From: Laburnicola sp. R22_1 | Taxonomy: Eukaryota > Ascomycota > Dothideomycetes > Pleosporales > Didymosphaeriaceae | DNA length: 64,000 bases | NCBI GenBank assembly: GCA_014281115.1 | Contig: JACONQ010000008.1 | Span: 2,108,001 to 2,172,000 of the forward strand | Direction: 5' to 3' | Shown here: piece after piece, positions 13,240 to 25,279 of the stretch | How positions within the stretch are numbered: the stretch's first letter is position 1 | Layout: each line of letters starts with the position of its first letter | Translations under genes and position numbers: made by a program | The notes under the pieces: generated by a model | Seen by the model: the letters and a program-made list of their open reading frames with translations, nothing else | Database searches by the model: none | Told to the model about the DNA's origin: nothing

Positions 13240-14068
13240 TATATATATTATAGTAGTAGTATATCTAGAGATTCTAAGTAGTTAATTATTAGATAATAGA
13301 GCAGTAGGTAGAGATAATCTATTATTTAGTAAGGTAGTAGTAAAAGATAGAAGGTAGGAGTTAATTGTCTAGTAATATAATAGGTAGATAGACAGGTAGT
13401 GTAATAGCGGTACATAGTCTTATAGGGCAAACGTCCTAGAAATAGCTAGTATAGTTAAAAAATATAACTAAAATAAGAGTATACTAAGATAGGGGATAAG
13501 AAAGGGACCTAGAAGGCCCTTACTTATATAGTAGGCAGTGTAAGGCATAGGCCTATACTAACTACGCGCTAATACTAACTAGAAAAAAAGTCTTTTATAA
13601 GGTAAAAGGCGCTATTAAAGTGTATAAGAAAAAGTAATAGTAAATAACTAGTAGGGAGATAGGTATAAACTATTATATAACCCCCTTTTTAAGGCCTAAA
13701 AAAAAGAAAAGTATTAAAAATCTTTGTTATGTGAAGATTCTAACCAAGGTCGAGTCTACACTATATATAGAGAGAAGTAAAATAGAAGGCACTATAATCT
13801 AGTATCTAGTATATAGTAGAAATAATAAAATATATATAAAATAATAATAATTTTATTATTAGCGTTTTGTATAATAGTATTATTAATAGCAGTTAATAAA
13901 TAATCTGCTATCTAGTATAACTAAGTTATATATTATCTCTTAACTAGTAGACTATTAGAAAGCTATAGTAGAGTGTAGAGTTATAATTATAGTTTGCTAT
14001 ATATATATTATATAAGTCTGCCTACTTTTATAATATCTATAACATCTAAAAATTCTTTCTTTTTAATA

Positions 14069-14110
14069 ACGTGTCCGTGCGCGTGATGCACGGATTCGCG
14101 TGATGCACGC
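14069..14110. repeat. pogo1 left TIR
   Basis: Begins acgtgtccgtgcgcgtgatg. Inside are two copies of gcgtgatgcacg, partly palindromic around gtgca. They are likely transposase-binding repeats. Identical to the reverse complement of the right TIR. Confidence 0.95.
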
Positions 14111-14220
14111 ACAACACCATAACAGCTCTACGAGAAATGAGGCTATAGAGCCACATATAGTAGCGAATATTGCAAGATTTTTTAGTGGAGTGCTCTATTA
14201 ATTCTTGCGATTAACCTGCG

Positions 14221-16092
14221 CTACTGATATTTACTTGGAAGCTTAACGTTGCGGCCGTGCCGCGTAGTCTTGGGTGGAGCTGCTGATGCGGCACCTGAGG
14301 CCTCCTTAGTAGCTAGAGCGTCAACTATACGTTTCTGACGCTTGTTGCTTTGTGTAGATAGCTGCGGGGCCTTTCTCTTACCCTTTTGGGCAGATTGTAG
14401 AGCTTTTGCTGCGTTACAAGCCTCCTTTTCGCGAGCGCGCTCTGCTGCCTTCTTAGCCCTCTCCTTCTCCTTGGCTACCTTGGCTGCCTTCCGCGCCATA
14501 CGCTTCTCCTCTGTAATTTTCTCCTTGTATAGCTTAGCTGCCTTCCTTAACTTAGCTGTCTTAGCTTTTTAAAGCTTCTGCTCCTTCTCCTCTTGCTCCT
14601 TTACAGACTAACGTACACGCGCCTCTCTAACCTTTCTTGGTGACTAGAATACTGCACCTCTATGGTACTCTTGATATTGCTGAAGGTTAAGAGGCTTGCC
14701 CTTCTTTTTATGTTTCTTCTTAACTAGTAGTGCCTCCTTAAGCCCGTTTATCTCGTGGCGAAGTAGCTTATTTTGGACTGAGATATGGTGTAGTGAGCGG
14801 CCAAGCTTCTGCGCGTCCTTACTGCCCTGATCCTCTACTGTAGCTCGTACAAGGCGATCTAGTTTACGCTAGTTAGATCTACTGAGTACTGACGTAGAGC
14901 TCTCTTGTGATTCCTGCTTATCTTGGGTGATTTGGGTGAATCTTTTGAGTATGACCTCTGGGTTGAATGGTGATATACTAGTTGCTTTAAAAGACTTGAA
15001 TATTGTCTCCTCCTTAAAGGAGCTTGTCCACGCCTTCTAAAAGAGAGGGAAGAAGTCGCCTTTCTTGATTTGAACTAGGCCTTGGCTCTTTTGGAGGTAG
15101 GTTGTGAGCTTAGCTGAGTAGGCTGATGAGAGAGGCTTGAAGAGCACCATATTAAGTGGCTGAAGCGTATGCGTTGAATGAGGGGGGAGTATAGCTAGGA
15201 TGATCCTATTCTGATCGCAGTAATCGATAAAATCCATAGTAACGTAAGATCTATGGCTATTAAGGATAAGTAGTTGGTAAGATCGTTAAGCTTTTGCCTT
15301 AGTGTAGCGATTAAACACCTGCTCAAGCCAGGCAAGGTCGATATTGTTGTTTGTCCAGCCTGAGGGTGAAGAGGAGACGTGTACGCTATGCTTTCCTGCC
15401 TTGATATCCTTAACCTAGCTTGATTGTATGTCCTTGTTGGTAGATTGATAGATGAGGCTTGGCGGCAAGGCTGATCTATTGGCGCAGACGCATGCTAGGA
15501 TGGTAATCTATTTATGAGAGCCATCTTGGAGAGATGCTCTAACCTCCTTCTTCTCCTATATGCGTCTGCTAAACACTCGTTTTGATCGGCCAATAATACT
15601 AATTAAGTAGCCCTTTTTATCCATATTGTACGTGTGACGAGGCTCGATATTGTATTTCTTGATTTTGTCACCTAGGAGATTGAAATATAGGCTGTATTTA
15701 TCCCCTAAGTTGGCTTGGTGGCGATTGCTGTCCATGCTAGCTGTCTATTAAGAGATGAGATGGATGCTGTGTTGGTTGATGAAGCGAGTAACCCAGCTCT
15801 CGCTCACTGGCTTCTTGGCTATTGTTGACGCGAAATTTCGTATTATCTCTCTTGTAGGTGGCAAGTGACGCGCTGTGAGCCCTTCTATGTATTTAATAAG
15901 CTCTACCTCTTGTTGTGGAGTGAGCTTTTGTTGGTTGGTAATCTTTGACGCGTGCGACTGTGTAATTGCGCGGTGCCGCCGCGATAGAGTTGAGCGTTCA
16001 ATGCTATGCTTGTTAGCTATTTTTGTATAATAAAGTTTATCGCTAGGATCTAGCAAGTCTATCTCTGCAAGCGCATCGTCAATTGGAGCCAT
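14221..16092 (-). pseudogene. pogo1 transposase (623 codons, stop-riddled)
   Basis: Read on the minus strand from ATG at 16092 in a single frame to TAG at 14221. The start lies 48 bp inside the right TIR and has no upstream in-frame rival. Domains in order: N-terminal helix-turn-helix (IANKHSIERSTLSRR); a CENP-B-like DNA-binding domain (LTPQQEVELIKYIEG to VTRFINQH); a DDE_1 catalytic core with YNMDKKGYLIS, LLILNSHRSYVT and HTLQPLNMVLFKPL; and a long Lys/Arg/Ala/Glu-rich probable coiled coil ending KLPSKYQ. The first Asp is kept, but the second and third triad positions read Asn. About nine internal stops lie mostly where Trp is expected, consistent with G-to-A RIP. It would have cut and pasted the element at TA sites; it is now inactive. 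Confidence 0.9.
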
Positions 16093-16139
16093 ATTGGTGG
16101 AGTTGTGTGGTGTGGAAGTTTGACATGTTTTCGGGCCGA

Positions 16140-16181
16140 GCGTGCATCACGCGAATCCGTGCATCACGCGCACGGACACGT
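16140..16181. repeat. pogo1 right TIR
   Basis: 42 bp, perfect reverse complement of the left TIR, ending cacggacacgt before TA. The transposase start codon is 48 bp inside. Confidence 0.95.
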
Positions 16182-17143
16182 TACACATAATACTAAGTCT
16201 TTTAAATCTAACTCTTTAATATATATAGCAAGCTAGCTTTCTAGCGTCCTAAATTTAAGTTGTCTAATACCTATAGTTAGATAGCTGCTAGAGAATTTAA
16301 AACTAGCATAAATAACTAGCTAGGTAATATTAGCTATCTAGCCTACCTACTGCAAAATATAGTTAAGGCAGGCCTACTAAAGAACTAGATTAATTATACT
16401 ATCCTAAAGGTTATAACTAACAATCTATTTAGACTATATACCATTTTGATATAACTTTAGATTTTTAAGTATAAGGCTATCCTTTTATATAAAGGCTTAA
16501 GCAATAATATAGTAATATTTATATAATAATAACAGCTCCTTGCTATTGCGTTGTTGGCAAGGCTAGAGGATAGACTAAGATATGGCAGTAAGCGACTATT
16601 AGAGAAGAAGAGGGTGTTTTTTGTATGTTGCCAGAGCGCGCGCACAGCCATAGCAGAAGAAAGAAAGAAAAGTATATAAAAATAGGGTGTTTTAGCAGAT
16701 TTTTAATATAACTAGCACTATTTTGGGGCTAAAAAGGACTAGAATAGGGGTAATAGGCTCCTATAATTCTAGTAGTAGTCTTAGTTTTTAATTTAGGTAC
16801 TATTTAGTAAAGATATTAAGGAAAGTAGTTAGAAGTAAATTAGTGCTAGGTTAGAAATTATATTTTAGTATTTAGCGTTTTACTAATAGAGCGCATTCTT
16901 AGCTTTAATACTATATAAAAACGTAATTAGCTAAAGAAAATTTAGTTACTTTATTATACGCTAGCGCATTTATATTATATAAGGTATTCTAGTATTATAA
17001 GAAAGTGTTTTAAAAAAACGTGTTAACCTAACTATATAGTTATTAATTAGGGCAGGGTAGCTTCTAAAGCTATAGGTGCTACTAGTAGTAGAGATAAAAG
17101 TGCTAAAAGTTATAAGTGCCCTGCGCATACATAATAGGCAGTA

Positions 17144-17322
17144 TAAGGGGCTAAGCGCCCTTTTACTAGTTACTTAGCCTACTACCTTAGAGTCTTAGAG
17201 TTTTAAGTCTATACTTCTACTAAGCTAGAAGTCTATAAGTTTATAGCTAGAGTTACCTTTAAATTCTATTAAATTTATAAATTTATTTAGGTAACTCTAG
17301 CCTCTTAGTTTAAAGCCCCTTA
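17144..17322. mobile_element. TAAGGGGCT MITE, copy 1
   Basis: A ~179-bp unit with ends taaggggct and agcccctta (inverted) and no coding capacity. Related copies lie at 47861-48032 and 56056-56234. The flanking TA is seen on the left (17142-17143) and, after the adjoining R3-4 insertion and its TSD are removed, on the right (19630-19631). It is therefore a TA-targeting miniature inverted-repeat element, probably mobilised by a Tc1-mariner-type enzyme. Confidence 0.75.
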
Positions 17323-19616
17323 TTAAAGATCTTTGTTGTGTAGAAATTCTAACTAAGGTTAAGTCTATATTATATATAGAGAGAAGTAAAATAGGAGGCA
17401 CTATAATCTAGTACCTAGCACATAGTAATAGTAATAAAATATACACAAAATAATAATAATTTTGTTATTAGCGTTCTACACAATAGTATTATTAATAGTA
17501 GTTAATAGATAGTTTATTATCTAGCATAACTAAGTTATATATTATCTCTTAACTAGTAGACTATTAGAAAGCTATAGTAGAGCGCGAAGTTATAACTATA
17601 GTTTACTATATGTATATTATATAAGTCTGCCTCTTATAATATTTATAATATTTAAAAATTCTTTTTTAATATATATAACACTAAGTCTTTTAAATCTAAC
17701 TCTTTAATATATATAGTAAGCTAGCTTTCTAGCGTCTTAAAATTAAGTTATCTAATACCTATAGTTAGACAGCTGCTAGAGAATTTAAAACTAGTATAGA
17801 CAACTAGCTAGGTAATATTAGCTATCTAGCCTACCTACTATAAGATATAGTTAAGGTAGGCCTGCTAGAGAACTAGATTAATTACACTATTCTAGAGATT
17901 ATAACTAATAATCTACTTAGGCTATATACTATCTTTACACAACTTTAAATTTTTAAGTATAAGGCTATTCTTTTATATAGAGCCCTAAGTAATAATATAG
18001 CAATATTTATATAATAATAATAGCTTCTTATTATTATATTATTAGTAAGACTAGAGGATAGACTAAGATATAGTAGTGGGCAACTATTAGAAAAGAAGGG
18101 GTGTTTTTATACGTTGCTAGAGCGTATGCACGTAGCTATAGTAGAAGAAGCTCTTAGTAGTAGTTAAGATCTTACGAACGTATAAGAATAATAAGAAGTA
18201 AGGGTAGTAGTATAATAAGGATAAGAGTAAGCGGTAGTAGGGAGAGTATAGAGAATATAGGTAGTAGTAAGGTTCTAGGGGGTAGTATATAGCTTACTAG
18301 GTTGCATTGTTTATTTAGTGTTAATTACCTTTTTTAAATTTTTTTTAAATTAAGCCTGTATAGGTTAGAATAGAAAGGCCGCTCTAGTCTAGCGCCTAAA
18401 AATATAGTCTACTTCTAGTCTCCACTAATATAACAATAGTTTATAAGAATAGTTTATAAACTACGCACTTGCCCTACTATTTATAAGCGCTTTAATACTA
18501 TTAGTTTACTTAAAGCGTGCGTAGCAAACTAAGCTCTAATATTATTATTATTAGTAACTATGCCATATTTGCGCGCTGTTTACGCAGCACACTTATATAT
18601 TGCGCTTATTTAACGCTATAATAACTATAAGGATCTAATATATCTACGTAACGCTCTTCTCCCCTAGTAACTTATTAATAAATACCTTCTCTTGCCTCTT
18701 AACCTTGCCCTTTATTGCTGCTATTCTAACCTATAGTAATACAAGAAACTATAGTGGCAATTCTGCGCGTCTATTACAATATCTATAGCTACTAATCTAT
18801 TGCTAGCCTAACTAGTATACTAGGACCGCCTTATATAGGATAAGATATACTTTCTACTTTCTATTAATAATGCCCTAGATAGAGTAGTATTCTAGTGTGG
18901 GCCTAGTAACTTTAAGCGGACAGATTAGAGCATACTTTTAGGCGATGTTAATTGCGATTTTAGTATTAGGGCTTAGAAGAATAGTAGGAAATAGAGTAAT
19001 AGTAAAAGCCTTATTAAGGTTAACTTTAATATAGAGATAGAGTATTAGTGTACCTATAGTGTATAAGTTTCTAGTATATATCTTATAAGTAGTACAAACC
19101 TACTAATATGACTATTAATTTTAGTAATCTTTAGAGATAATAGTAGAGGAAGATAGTTATAGCATTATACTAGTTGCGGCGCTAGCGCTATTTTATATCT
19201 TTTCTACTCTAAACTATAGTATAGTAATATGGCCTTACGTATAGTTTTACATATAAATTTTTTTTAGTTAGAGTAGGCGTGCTAAGCCTGCCAAGCTCGC
19301 TTATAGCGCGCTAATCCTCTTTATTAATACCTTAAAACGCTTTTCTGTATATACAATAGTAGGAGGAATATTTACTATTATTATAATAATTTTATTAGGA
19401 ACTCCTTAGTCGTAAAAAAAAAACTATAGCTTACTAGTTACGAGGGAGATCTACTATAGAAGAGTAATAAAATAGTTAGGTTAGTTACTATTATAATTGT
19501 TATTATTATTATTATAGCAAAAATATTATTAAAGAAATTATTAATTACGTAATATAGTCGTTAGTTAAATAGCTAGCCTAGAATTACGTAATATTACAAA
19601 TTAATCCTAGGAAGAA
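17323..19616 (-). mobile_element. R3 retroposon copy 4, long, carrying PA1-A
   Basis: Constant end ttaaagatctttgttgtg at 17323. The other end at about 19616 is defined by a perfect 13-bp duplication, ttaaagcccctta, at 17310-17322 and 19617-19629. Without the nested PA1-A the copy is ~1.16 kb, close to the longest copy (51013-52216). No frame longer than a few dozen codons is seen on either strand, so it appears non-coding even allowing for RIP. Confidence 0.8.
18301..19424 (+). mobile_element. PA1-A: full-length poly(A) retroposon
   Basis: 1,124 bp from gttgcattgtttatttag to ccttagtcgt followed by ten A residues. It is flanked by a perfect 13-bp target duplication, tatagcttactag (18288-18300 and 19425-19437), inside R3-4. 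Family landmarks: cctagtaacttattaataaa, ctagcctaactagtatacta, the GC-rich gcgtgctaagcctgcc segment, and a 3' end rich in att/act triplets. No protein domain can be read in any frame. It is probably a non-autonomous element copied in trans by a LINE-type reverse transcriptase. Confidence 0.8.
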
Positions 19617-19629
19617 TTAAAGCCCCTTA

Positions 19630-19797
19630 TATTAAATTTAATTAACCTTTTATAATAGAAAAGCTTATAAGATCTCTTTAATACGCTAAAAAAAAGTTAT
19701 AATATACTCTTTTATACCTAAATAACTTTATACTTTAGTCTTAAGAAATATAAAGAGCTATAAGCTAGTCTATAGTACCTTTAAAATAGGTCTCTAG
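19630..19797. other. G1-D remainder or unassigned
   Basis: AT-rich sequence lying between the nested R3-4 and the start of G1-A. It should be the continuation of G1-D past the MITE, but I could not match it to the other G1 copies with confidence. Confidence 0.35.
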
Positions 19798-20189
19798 TGT
19801 AACAGTCCTATGCCGGCCTCCCTGCCAAGCACACCCTATTACCTTTCTTTTACACCCTATCTCCCCTATCTACGTCTTTTACCTTTCTAAAGGCGCCTTT
19901 CCTAGTTAGTGTTAGCGTGTGGCTAGCATAGGCCTATGCCCTACGCCGCCCTCTATATAAAAAAGGGCCCCCTATATCCCTTTCTTATCCACTATCTTAA
20001 AATAGTCTTAATTTAACTAGCTCTTTTAACTATTCTAGCTATTCTAGAGAGGTTTACTCTATAGGGCTATATACTGCCCTTATATTATTCTAAGATTAAC
20101 TCTTTTTATTTAGCTATAGATAGCAACATAATATCTACTCCTCCCTTAAGACGCTGCCTATAGGCAGTTAAATTAGTAGAAGTTTTATC

Positions 20190-20870
20190 TTATTAGTTAC
20201 TAGTTGTGCTAGGCAATTGTTTAAGGTCTATAAGACTACTAATATAACTTCTCTACCTACTATAAGTAGGTAAGTGTGTATTAGTCTATTAGTTACTAGT
20301 TGTGCTAGGCAGTAGTTCTACGCTAAGGTCTATAAGACCACTAATACAACTCCTCTGCCTATAAGTAAGTAAGGGTATATTAGATTAGTTACTAGTTATG
20401 CTAAGTAGTTATTATACTACCTAAGATCTATAAGACTACTAATATAACTCCTCTGCCTACTATAAGTAGGTAAGGGTATATTAGTTTATTAGTTACTAGT
20501 TATACTAGGTAGTTATTATACTACGCTAAGGTTTATTTAAGAGACCACTTCTACACTTTTCTGCCCACTACAAGTTAGTAAGAGTATATTAATTCGTTAG
20601 TTACTAGTTATGCCAGGTAGTTATTATACTATCTAAGGTCTATAAGACTACTAATATAACTTCTCTGCCTACTACAAGTTAGTAAGAGTATATTAGTTTA
20701 TTAGTTACTAGTTATGCTAAGTAATTGTTACACTACGCTAAAGTCTATTTAAGAGGCCGCTTCTACACTTTTCTACGTACTATAAGTTAGTAAGGGTATA
20801 TTAGTTTGTTAGTTACTAGTTATACTAGGTAGTTATTACCCTACACTAAGGTCTATTTAAAGAGGCCGCC
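20190..20870 (+). repeat. ~110-bp tandem array in the G1 LTR region
   Basis: About six head-to-tail units, each with ttagttactagttatgctag, then gtctataagactactaat or gtctatttaagaggcc, then a ctgcctactataagtaggtaag motif that is itself a small palindrome (ctactataagtag). Array length differs between G1 copies: about two near 5160-5400, three near 38190-38490 and six to seven near 60600-61440. Tandem arrays in an LTR can act as enhancers or reflect slippage; function unknown. Confidence 0.75.
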
Positions 20871-21449
20871 CTAGAAGTCCTAATATTCTAAACATAACTA
20901 ATAATTAATAAATAATAACTACTACGCTATACCCTATAAAGCTAACTTGCCTAATAACTACCTTCTAGTGCTATTATAATAAGGGCACAAGGCACAAAGC
21001 TAGAGAATTAGAGTTAGGGTATAGAGGTAATATAAAGGTTAAAGTTTCATATATTTTATCTTACACTTTATCTTTTACTTAGCTTAGACTATACACTAGC
21101 TTATACGCTATATAAGACCTACTACCCTAGATCTATCTACTATACCTTTTCTATAACCCCTACTTTACTTAACTCTACTACTACTTACACTATAGTAAGC
21201 TGCTATCTTTTAATTTAGAAGACTTTTAGAACGTTCTCTATATTCTCTCTCCCCCTAGATAGTTCTAGAATAGATAATATAGAGGGTGACATTTGTCTAC
21301 ACCCTACTAATAATAGCTTATATAATACTTATAATAAAATTCCCCTACTCTACTCTACTAGTAATCTGTTATTTATTAAATAAGGAAAGTAACTAATAGT
21401 TACTCTTAAGACTACTAGTTGCCTTCCTAGCCTTATAAAAAAGAAGAGT

Positions 21450-23780
21450 ATAGTTAAACTACTTGGAAAAGTCTACTCTAATAGTATTTCTTATAATACT
21501 CCTAAGCACAATTAATATATTACTACACTTAAAGTAGATTAGCTAGATAATAAATTTTTGCTAATAGACTTTAAGTAGCTTATACACTAAGGCAAAGCTA
21601 AACTTAAAGCTACTAGAAAGTTTAGTGCGTTTTTAGCGTAATTTAAACTAGACTAATTACTCTAGCACAGCCTAGAAATAAAATAATTACTCGCTATCTA
21701 TTAGCTTTAGTCTTAATATTACTTTTCTTAAGGTCTACTTTTAAAAAAGTTACTAGAATTAGTAGCTAGGGCTATTATAAAGTCTACAGATAACTCTAAA
21801 TAGAGGAGTATTATTTAGGCTTTATGCAAGCGCACTAATATATTTAAACAAGCTTTTACTATACTTAAGGTATAGATATCTTACACTACAATATATATAA
21901 TAAAGAAGAAATTTTAATCCCACTCTAATAGTGCTAATAGCATAGCTATTAAAAAGAACTTATTTACCTCTAATAAAGCTCTTTCTTTTATTAAAGATAT
22001 TTATAATCTAGAGCACTACACTTATATACCTCTAAAAAACTCTAGTTTAGAAATACCTAATCTACTATATAGTTTACGCTACCCTTATATAACTAAGCAA
22101 AGCTTATTCTATTTAGTTGCGTCCTAATATACGCCCTAGCTAGCACCCTAATATACACCCTATTATTTACTCTAGCTTATAGCGCCTACTCTATAATTAG
22201 ATAATACCTTTTACTACTTTCTAGTCACTAGATATATATAAACTAAGCTTACTAATAGCGCCTAAATAAATATATTCTAGAGTAAACACACTTTTACTAC
22301 CCCTAGTATATCTAAGCTAGAACACTTTATAAAGCTATTTAATATTAATAAATATTATAAAAAAGGTTAATCTAGTTCTAGTAGTAAAAATTAGCTAAAG
22401 AATATGCGTAATAAAATCAACGTAAATATAGACTATTACTAAAGTAATAATAATAAGAAAGATTAAGATAACTTTATAGAAGCTATCCTTAGCCACTTTA
22501 GAGGCGCGCCTTAAAAGGCAGCGCAAAATTAGCATTAAACAAATTAGGCTCTCTAAAAAGATTATAGACCTAAAGCACTCTTTAAATTTTTAGAAGAGAC
22601 TTACTATAATTCCTTTACTTTCTAATAGGCACGCAAGAAGTTTTATAAGCTCTTTCTCTCTAATAAAATAAACGCTTAGACGTTCCTATAGGCTTCTAAG
22701 AGTCTAGCTAGAAAAGGTAGACTTAATATAAAGACCTAAAAGGACAAATTACAACTTAAGTTAACTAAAAGTCTTAAGTTAATACTTTAAAAAGAGATAG
22801 AAGACTCTAATATTAACTACCTAGTAATTAAACACTAAATAACTATAGCTAGCTATACTCTCTATAATAATAGTATAATAAACTCTTTCTAGGCACATAT
22901 AAGAACTTTTTATAAAGTACTACCCTCTAAATTAATGCCCTTATATATAGTAACTAGAAAATAAACACCTTATTTTAGACCTACTTCTCTCTTCTTAACT
23001 CTCTATAATTAGACTAAAGCATAGTATATAAAGTATAATACCTGCTTTGGCTATAGCAAAAAACTTAGAGGCCCACACTTATGCCACTACCCTAAGATAG
23101 CTATATAAGCAAATATAGAAGTAAAAAATAATCTTAATTTAAACAAACTTAGTATTACCTACTACTCTAATTTAGAGGTAGATAATTTATTAGATAATAA
23201 GGCTTTAAATATACACTACTAGACTACTCTAATTTAGTAACGTATATAGAAGTCACTAAACTAATTAATCTAAATAAACTACAATTTTAACCACAAAATA
23301 TAAATGCTAAACTAAAATTACTACCTATAGGTAGCAAGATAATAAGAGTTCCTAAGCTATTTAAAGGCCCCTAGCTAGTTATACTAGTGCAAATTAAATT
23401 CTAAGAATTAGCTCTTAGGTTATAAGCCTTAATAGACACTAGTGCTAGCGCTTATAACCTTATTACTTTAAGGTATATAAAAGTAGTATAAAAATAGCTT
23501 AAAGCTAAACTCCTCTACCTAAAGATACTAAACCCCCTTAAGAACTTTGCAGAAAAGAAAAGCGTAAAAGTAGATACCTATTTTATAACCTAGCTTAATA
23601 TTAATACATATATCATTACTATATAGTTTATTTTCTATAAAATAGGGGACTACAATTTTATTATTAGTAGAATTTTTTTTAAGTAAGCTAACTGCCTAGT
23701 TAATACTTAGAACTACCACCTTTATTAAAAAGATAATAAGAATCTAATCTTTACTAGTAACCTTATCCTACTATAGACTT
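21450..23780 (+). pseudogene. G1-A gag-protease remnant
   Basis: A decayed gag-like region ends in a zinc-knuckle-like stretch at about 23033-23085 (NTCFGYSKKLRGPHLCH; Cys and His partly replaced by Tyr and others). The protease follows at about 23420 as ALIDTSASAYNLITL; the family motif would be DTGAS, and the Ser comes from GGT to AGT. The minus-strand copy in G1-C keeps the same motif near 57690-57720, which confirms it is a family feature. Many stops; no intact frame. Confidence 0.65.
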
Positions 23781-25279
23781 CTCTACTATTTAACCCTTTT
23801 TACTAGGACAACACTACCTAATATAGAATAGCGTACTTAAAAAGTAGGACTATACCTACTAAACAACTCGCTTATTAAAAGCTAACTAGAGTGTCTCTAA
23901 GAAGATCTCTATCTAGCTTCCTAGCCCCACTATCTTAGTTATTAGAATATACTTAAAGGCTTACTAGAAACTAAGCTATAAGAATGCCTTTAACAAAGAT
24001 AATAGTGTTAAGGCTATTAAGCTACCTTTCTTAAATAAGGAACTATTAAACAATAAACTACCTTTTAGTCACCCTGTCCCTACTATCTAAAAAAGCCACT
24101 AATAAAACTAGTCCCTAGAAATTATACAGCAGAATCTAGGTCTTACCTCTAACTCTAGATCTAGAGACTATAAATCTACTAAAGAAGCTAATCTATAAAT
24201 TAGGCAGCTCTTGCCTATAAAATTAACTATTTAATTAAAACTACCCTAGCTAAAATAATCTAGGTTAGCACCCTTCTACTCTACTAAATCACTAACTAGG
24301 AAAAAGAACTTAGTATTACTTACTATAGTAATAGCCCTAAAAATTATAGCACTGCCTATTATAGTAGCAAATTAGAGAATAAAAAGCCCGCCTATTATAA
24401 TAATCTCTCTAATAATAACTCTAAATTTACTAACCTAATTAACTCTAAGTCTAACTCCCTATAAAAAGAATACTTAGGTAATAAATCTAATAGTAAACTA
24501 CCTATTAAAATCTTCTAGACCGCTAATAATTAGAAGCTGCCCCCTAACTATTAGCCCTCACTCTAATCTACTAGTTATCTAACTTATTTCATCTCTAGGG
24601 GCACCCTAAGCTACTAAAATAAGCGGCCTAGTTTACTATTAGTTAAGCAGCTTTCTAGCTAGCCTACTGCGTATAGGCACCTATCGCTTTTAGCGCCCTT
24701 ACTCCTAGTAGCTCCCCTACTAGCTAGCTTACTACTAATTTAGTAGTACTCTAACTAATATACGCGCGTAGGGTACCTATAACTTTTAGCACCTCTACCC
24801 CTAAACATTCCTATTACTGCTAGTAGTACCTATAGCTTTAGAAGCTACCCTACCCTAATTAAAAACTATATAGTTAGGTTAATATATTTTTTAATACTTT
24901 TCTATAGTACTAGAAAATATTATATAATATAATTGCGCCTACGCGCAATAAACTAACTAGAATTTTTTTAGCTAACTATATTTTTATATAGTATTAGAGC
25001 TAAGAATACGCTCTATTAGTAAAATACTAAATACTAAAATATAGTTTCTATCGCGTTTTTCTACTAATTTACTAATTTATCCCTAATAACTTTTCTTAAT
25101 ATCTCTACTAAATAGTAACTAAATTAAAACCTAAGTCTACTATTAGAACTATAGGGGCCTATTGCCCCTATTGCAATCCTCTTTAGCTCTAAAATAGTGC
25201 TAGTTATATTAAAAACCCGCCAAAACACCCTATTTTTACATACCTTTCTTCCTATTTTTAGACCTTAAAAAGGGGGTTA

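Larger units (their letters stand above)
14069..16181 (-). mobile_element. pogo1: Fot1/pogo-type DNA transposon, nearly complete
   Basis: A 2,113-bp element bounded by 42-bp perfect terminal inverted repeats (14069-14110 and 16140-16181) and a TA duplication (14067-14068 and 16182-16183), the hallmark of the Tc1-mariner-pogo superfamily. It holds one transposase frame on the minus strand. Base composition is much closer to normal than the host R3 copy, so it arrived late and has suffered few RIP hits. Confidence 0.95.
13714..16663 (-). mobile_element. R3 retroposon copy 3, carrying pogo1
   Basis: Constant end ttaaaaatctttgtta at 13714, variable end at 16663. The flanks share aaagaaaagta (13703-13713 and 16664-16674) and split G1-D sequence. 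About 840 bp of R3 remain after removing pogo1, which is inserted at a TA within it. Confidence 0.7.
13391..17141 (-). mobile_element. G1-D: LTR element fragment with nested insertions
   Basis: On the minus strand, a G1 LTR ends (TGTA side) at 13677. It is followed by the G1 polypurine tract in reverse (taacccccttttt) and internal 3'-region sequence that resumes at 16675 (tagggtgttttagcagattt). The same internal stretch is found at 26430 and, reversed, near 25250. The gap between is the R3-3 insertion. No coding motif is readable in the short internal part kept. Confidence 0.7.

Noticed and set aside
14342..14572. Plus-strand frame across the pogo1 C-terminus as a membrane protein
   Set aside because: It is the antisense shadow of the Ala/Lys-rich coiled-coil end of the transposase; the Ala/Leu-rich look comes from that bias.
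20190..20870. Tandem array as a CRISPR array
   Set aside because: Units are ~110 bp without short conserved repeats and unique spacers, in a eukaryotic LTR context.
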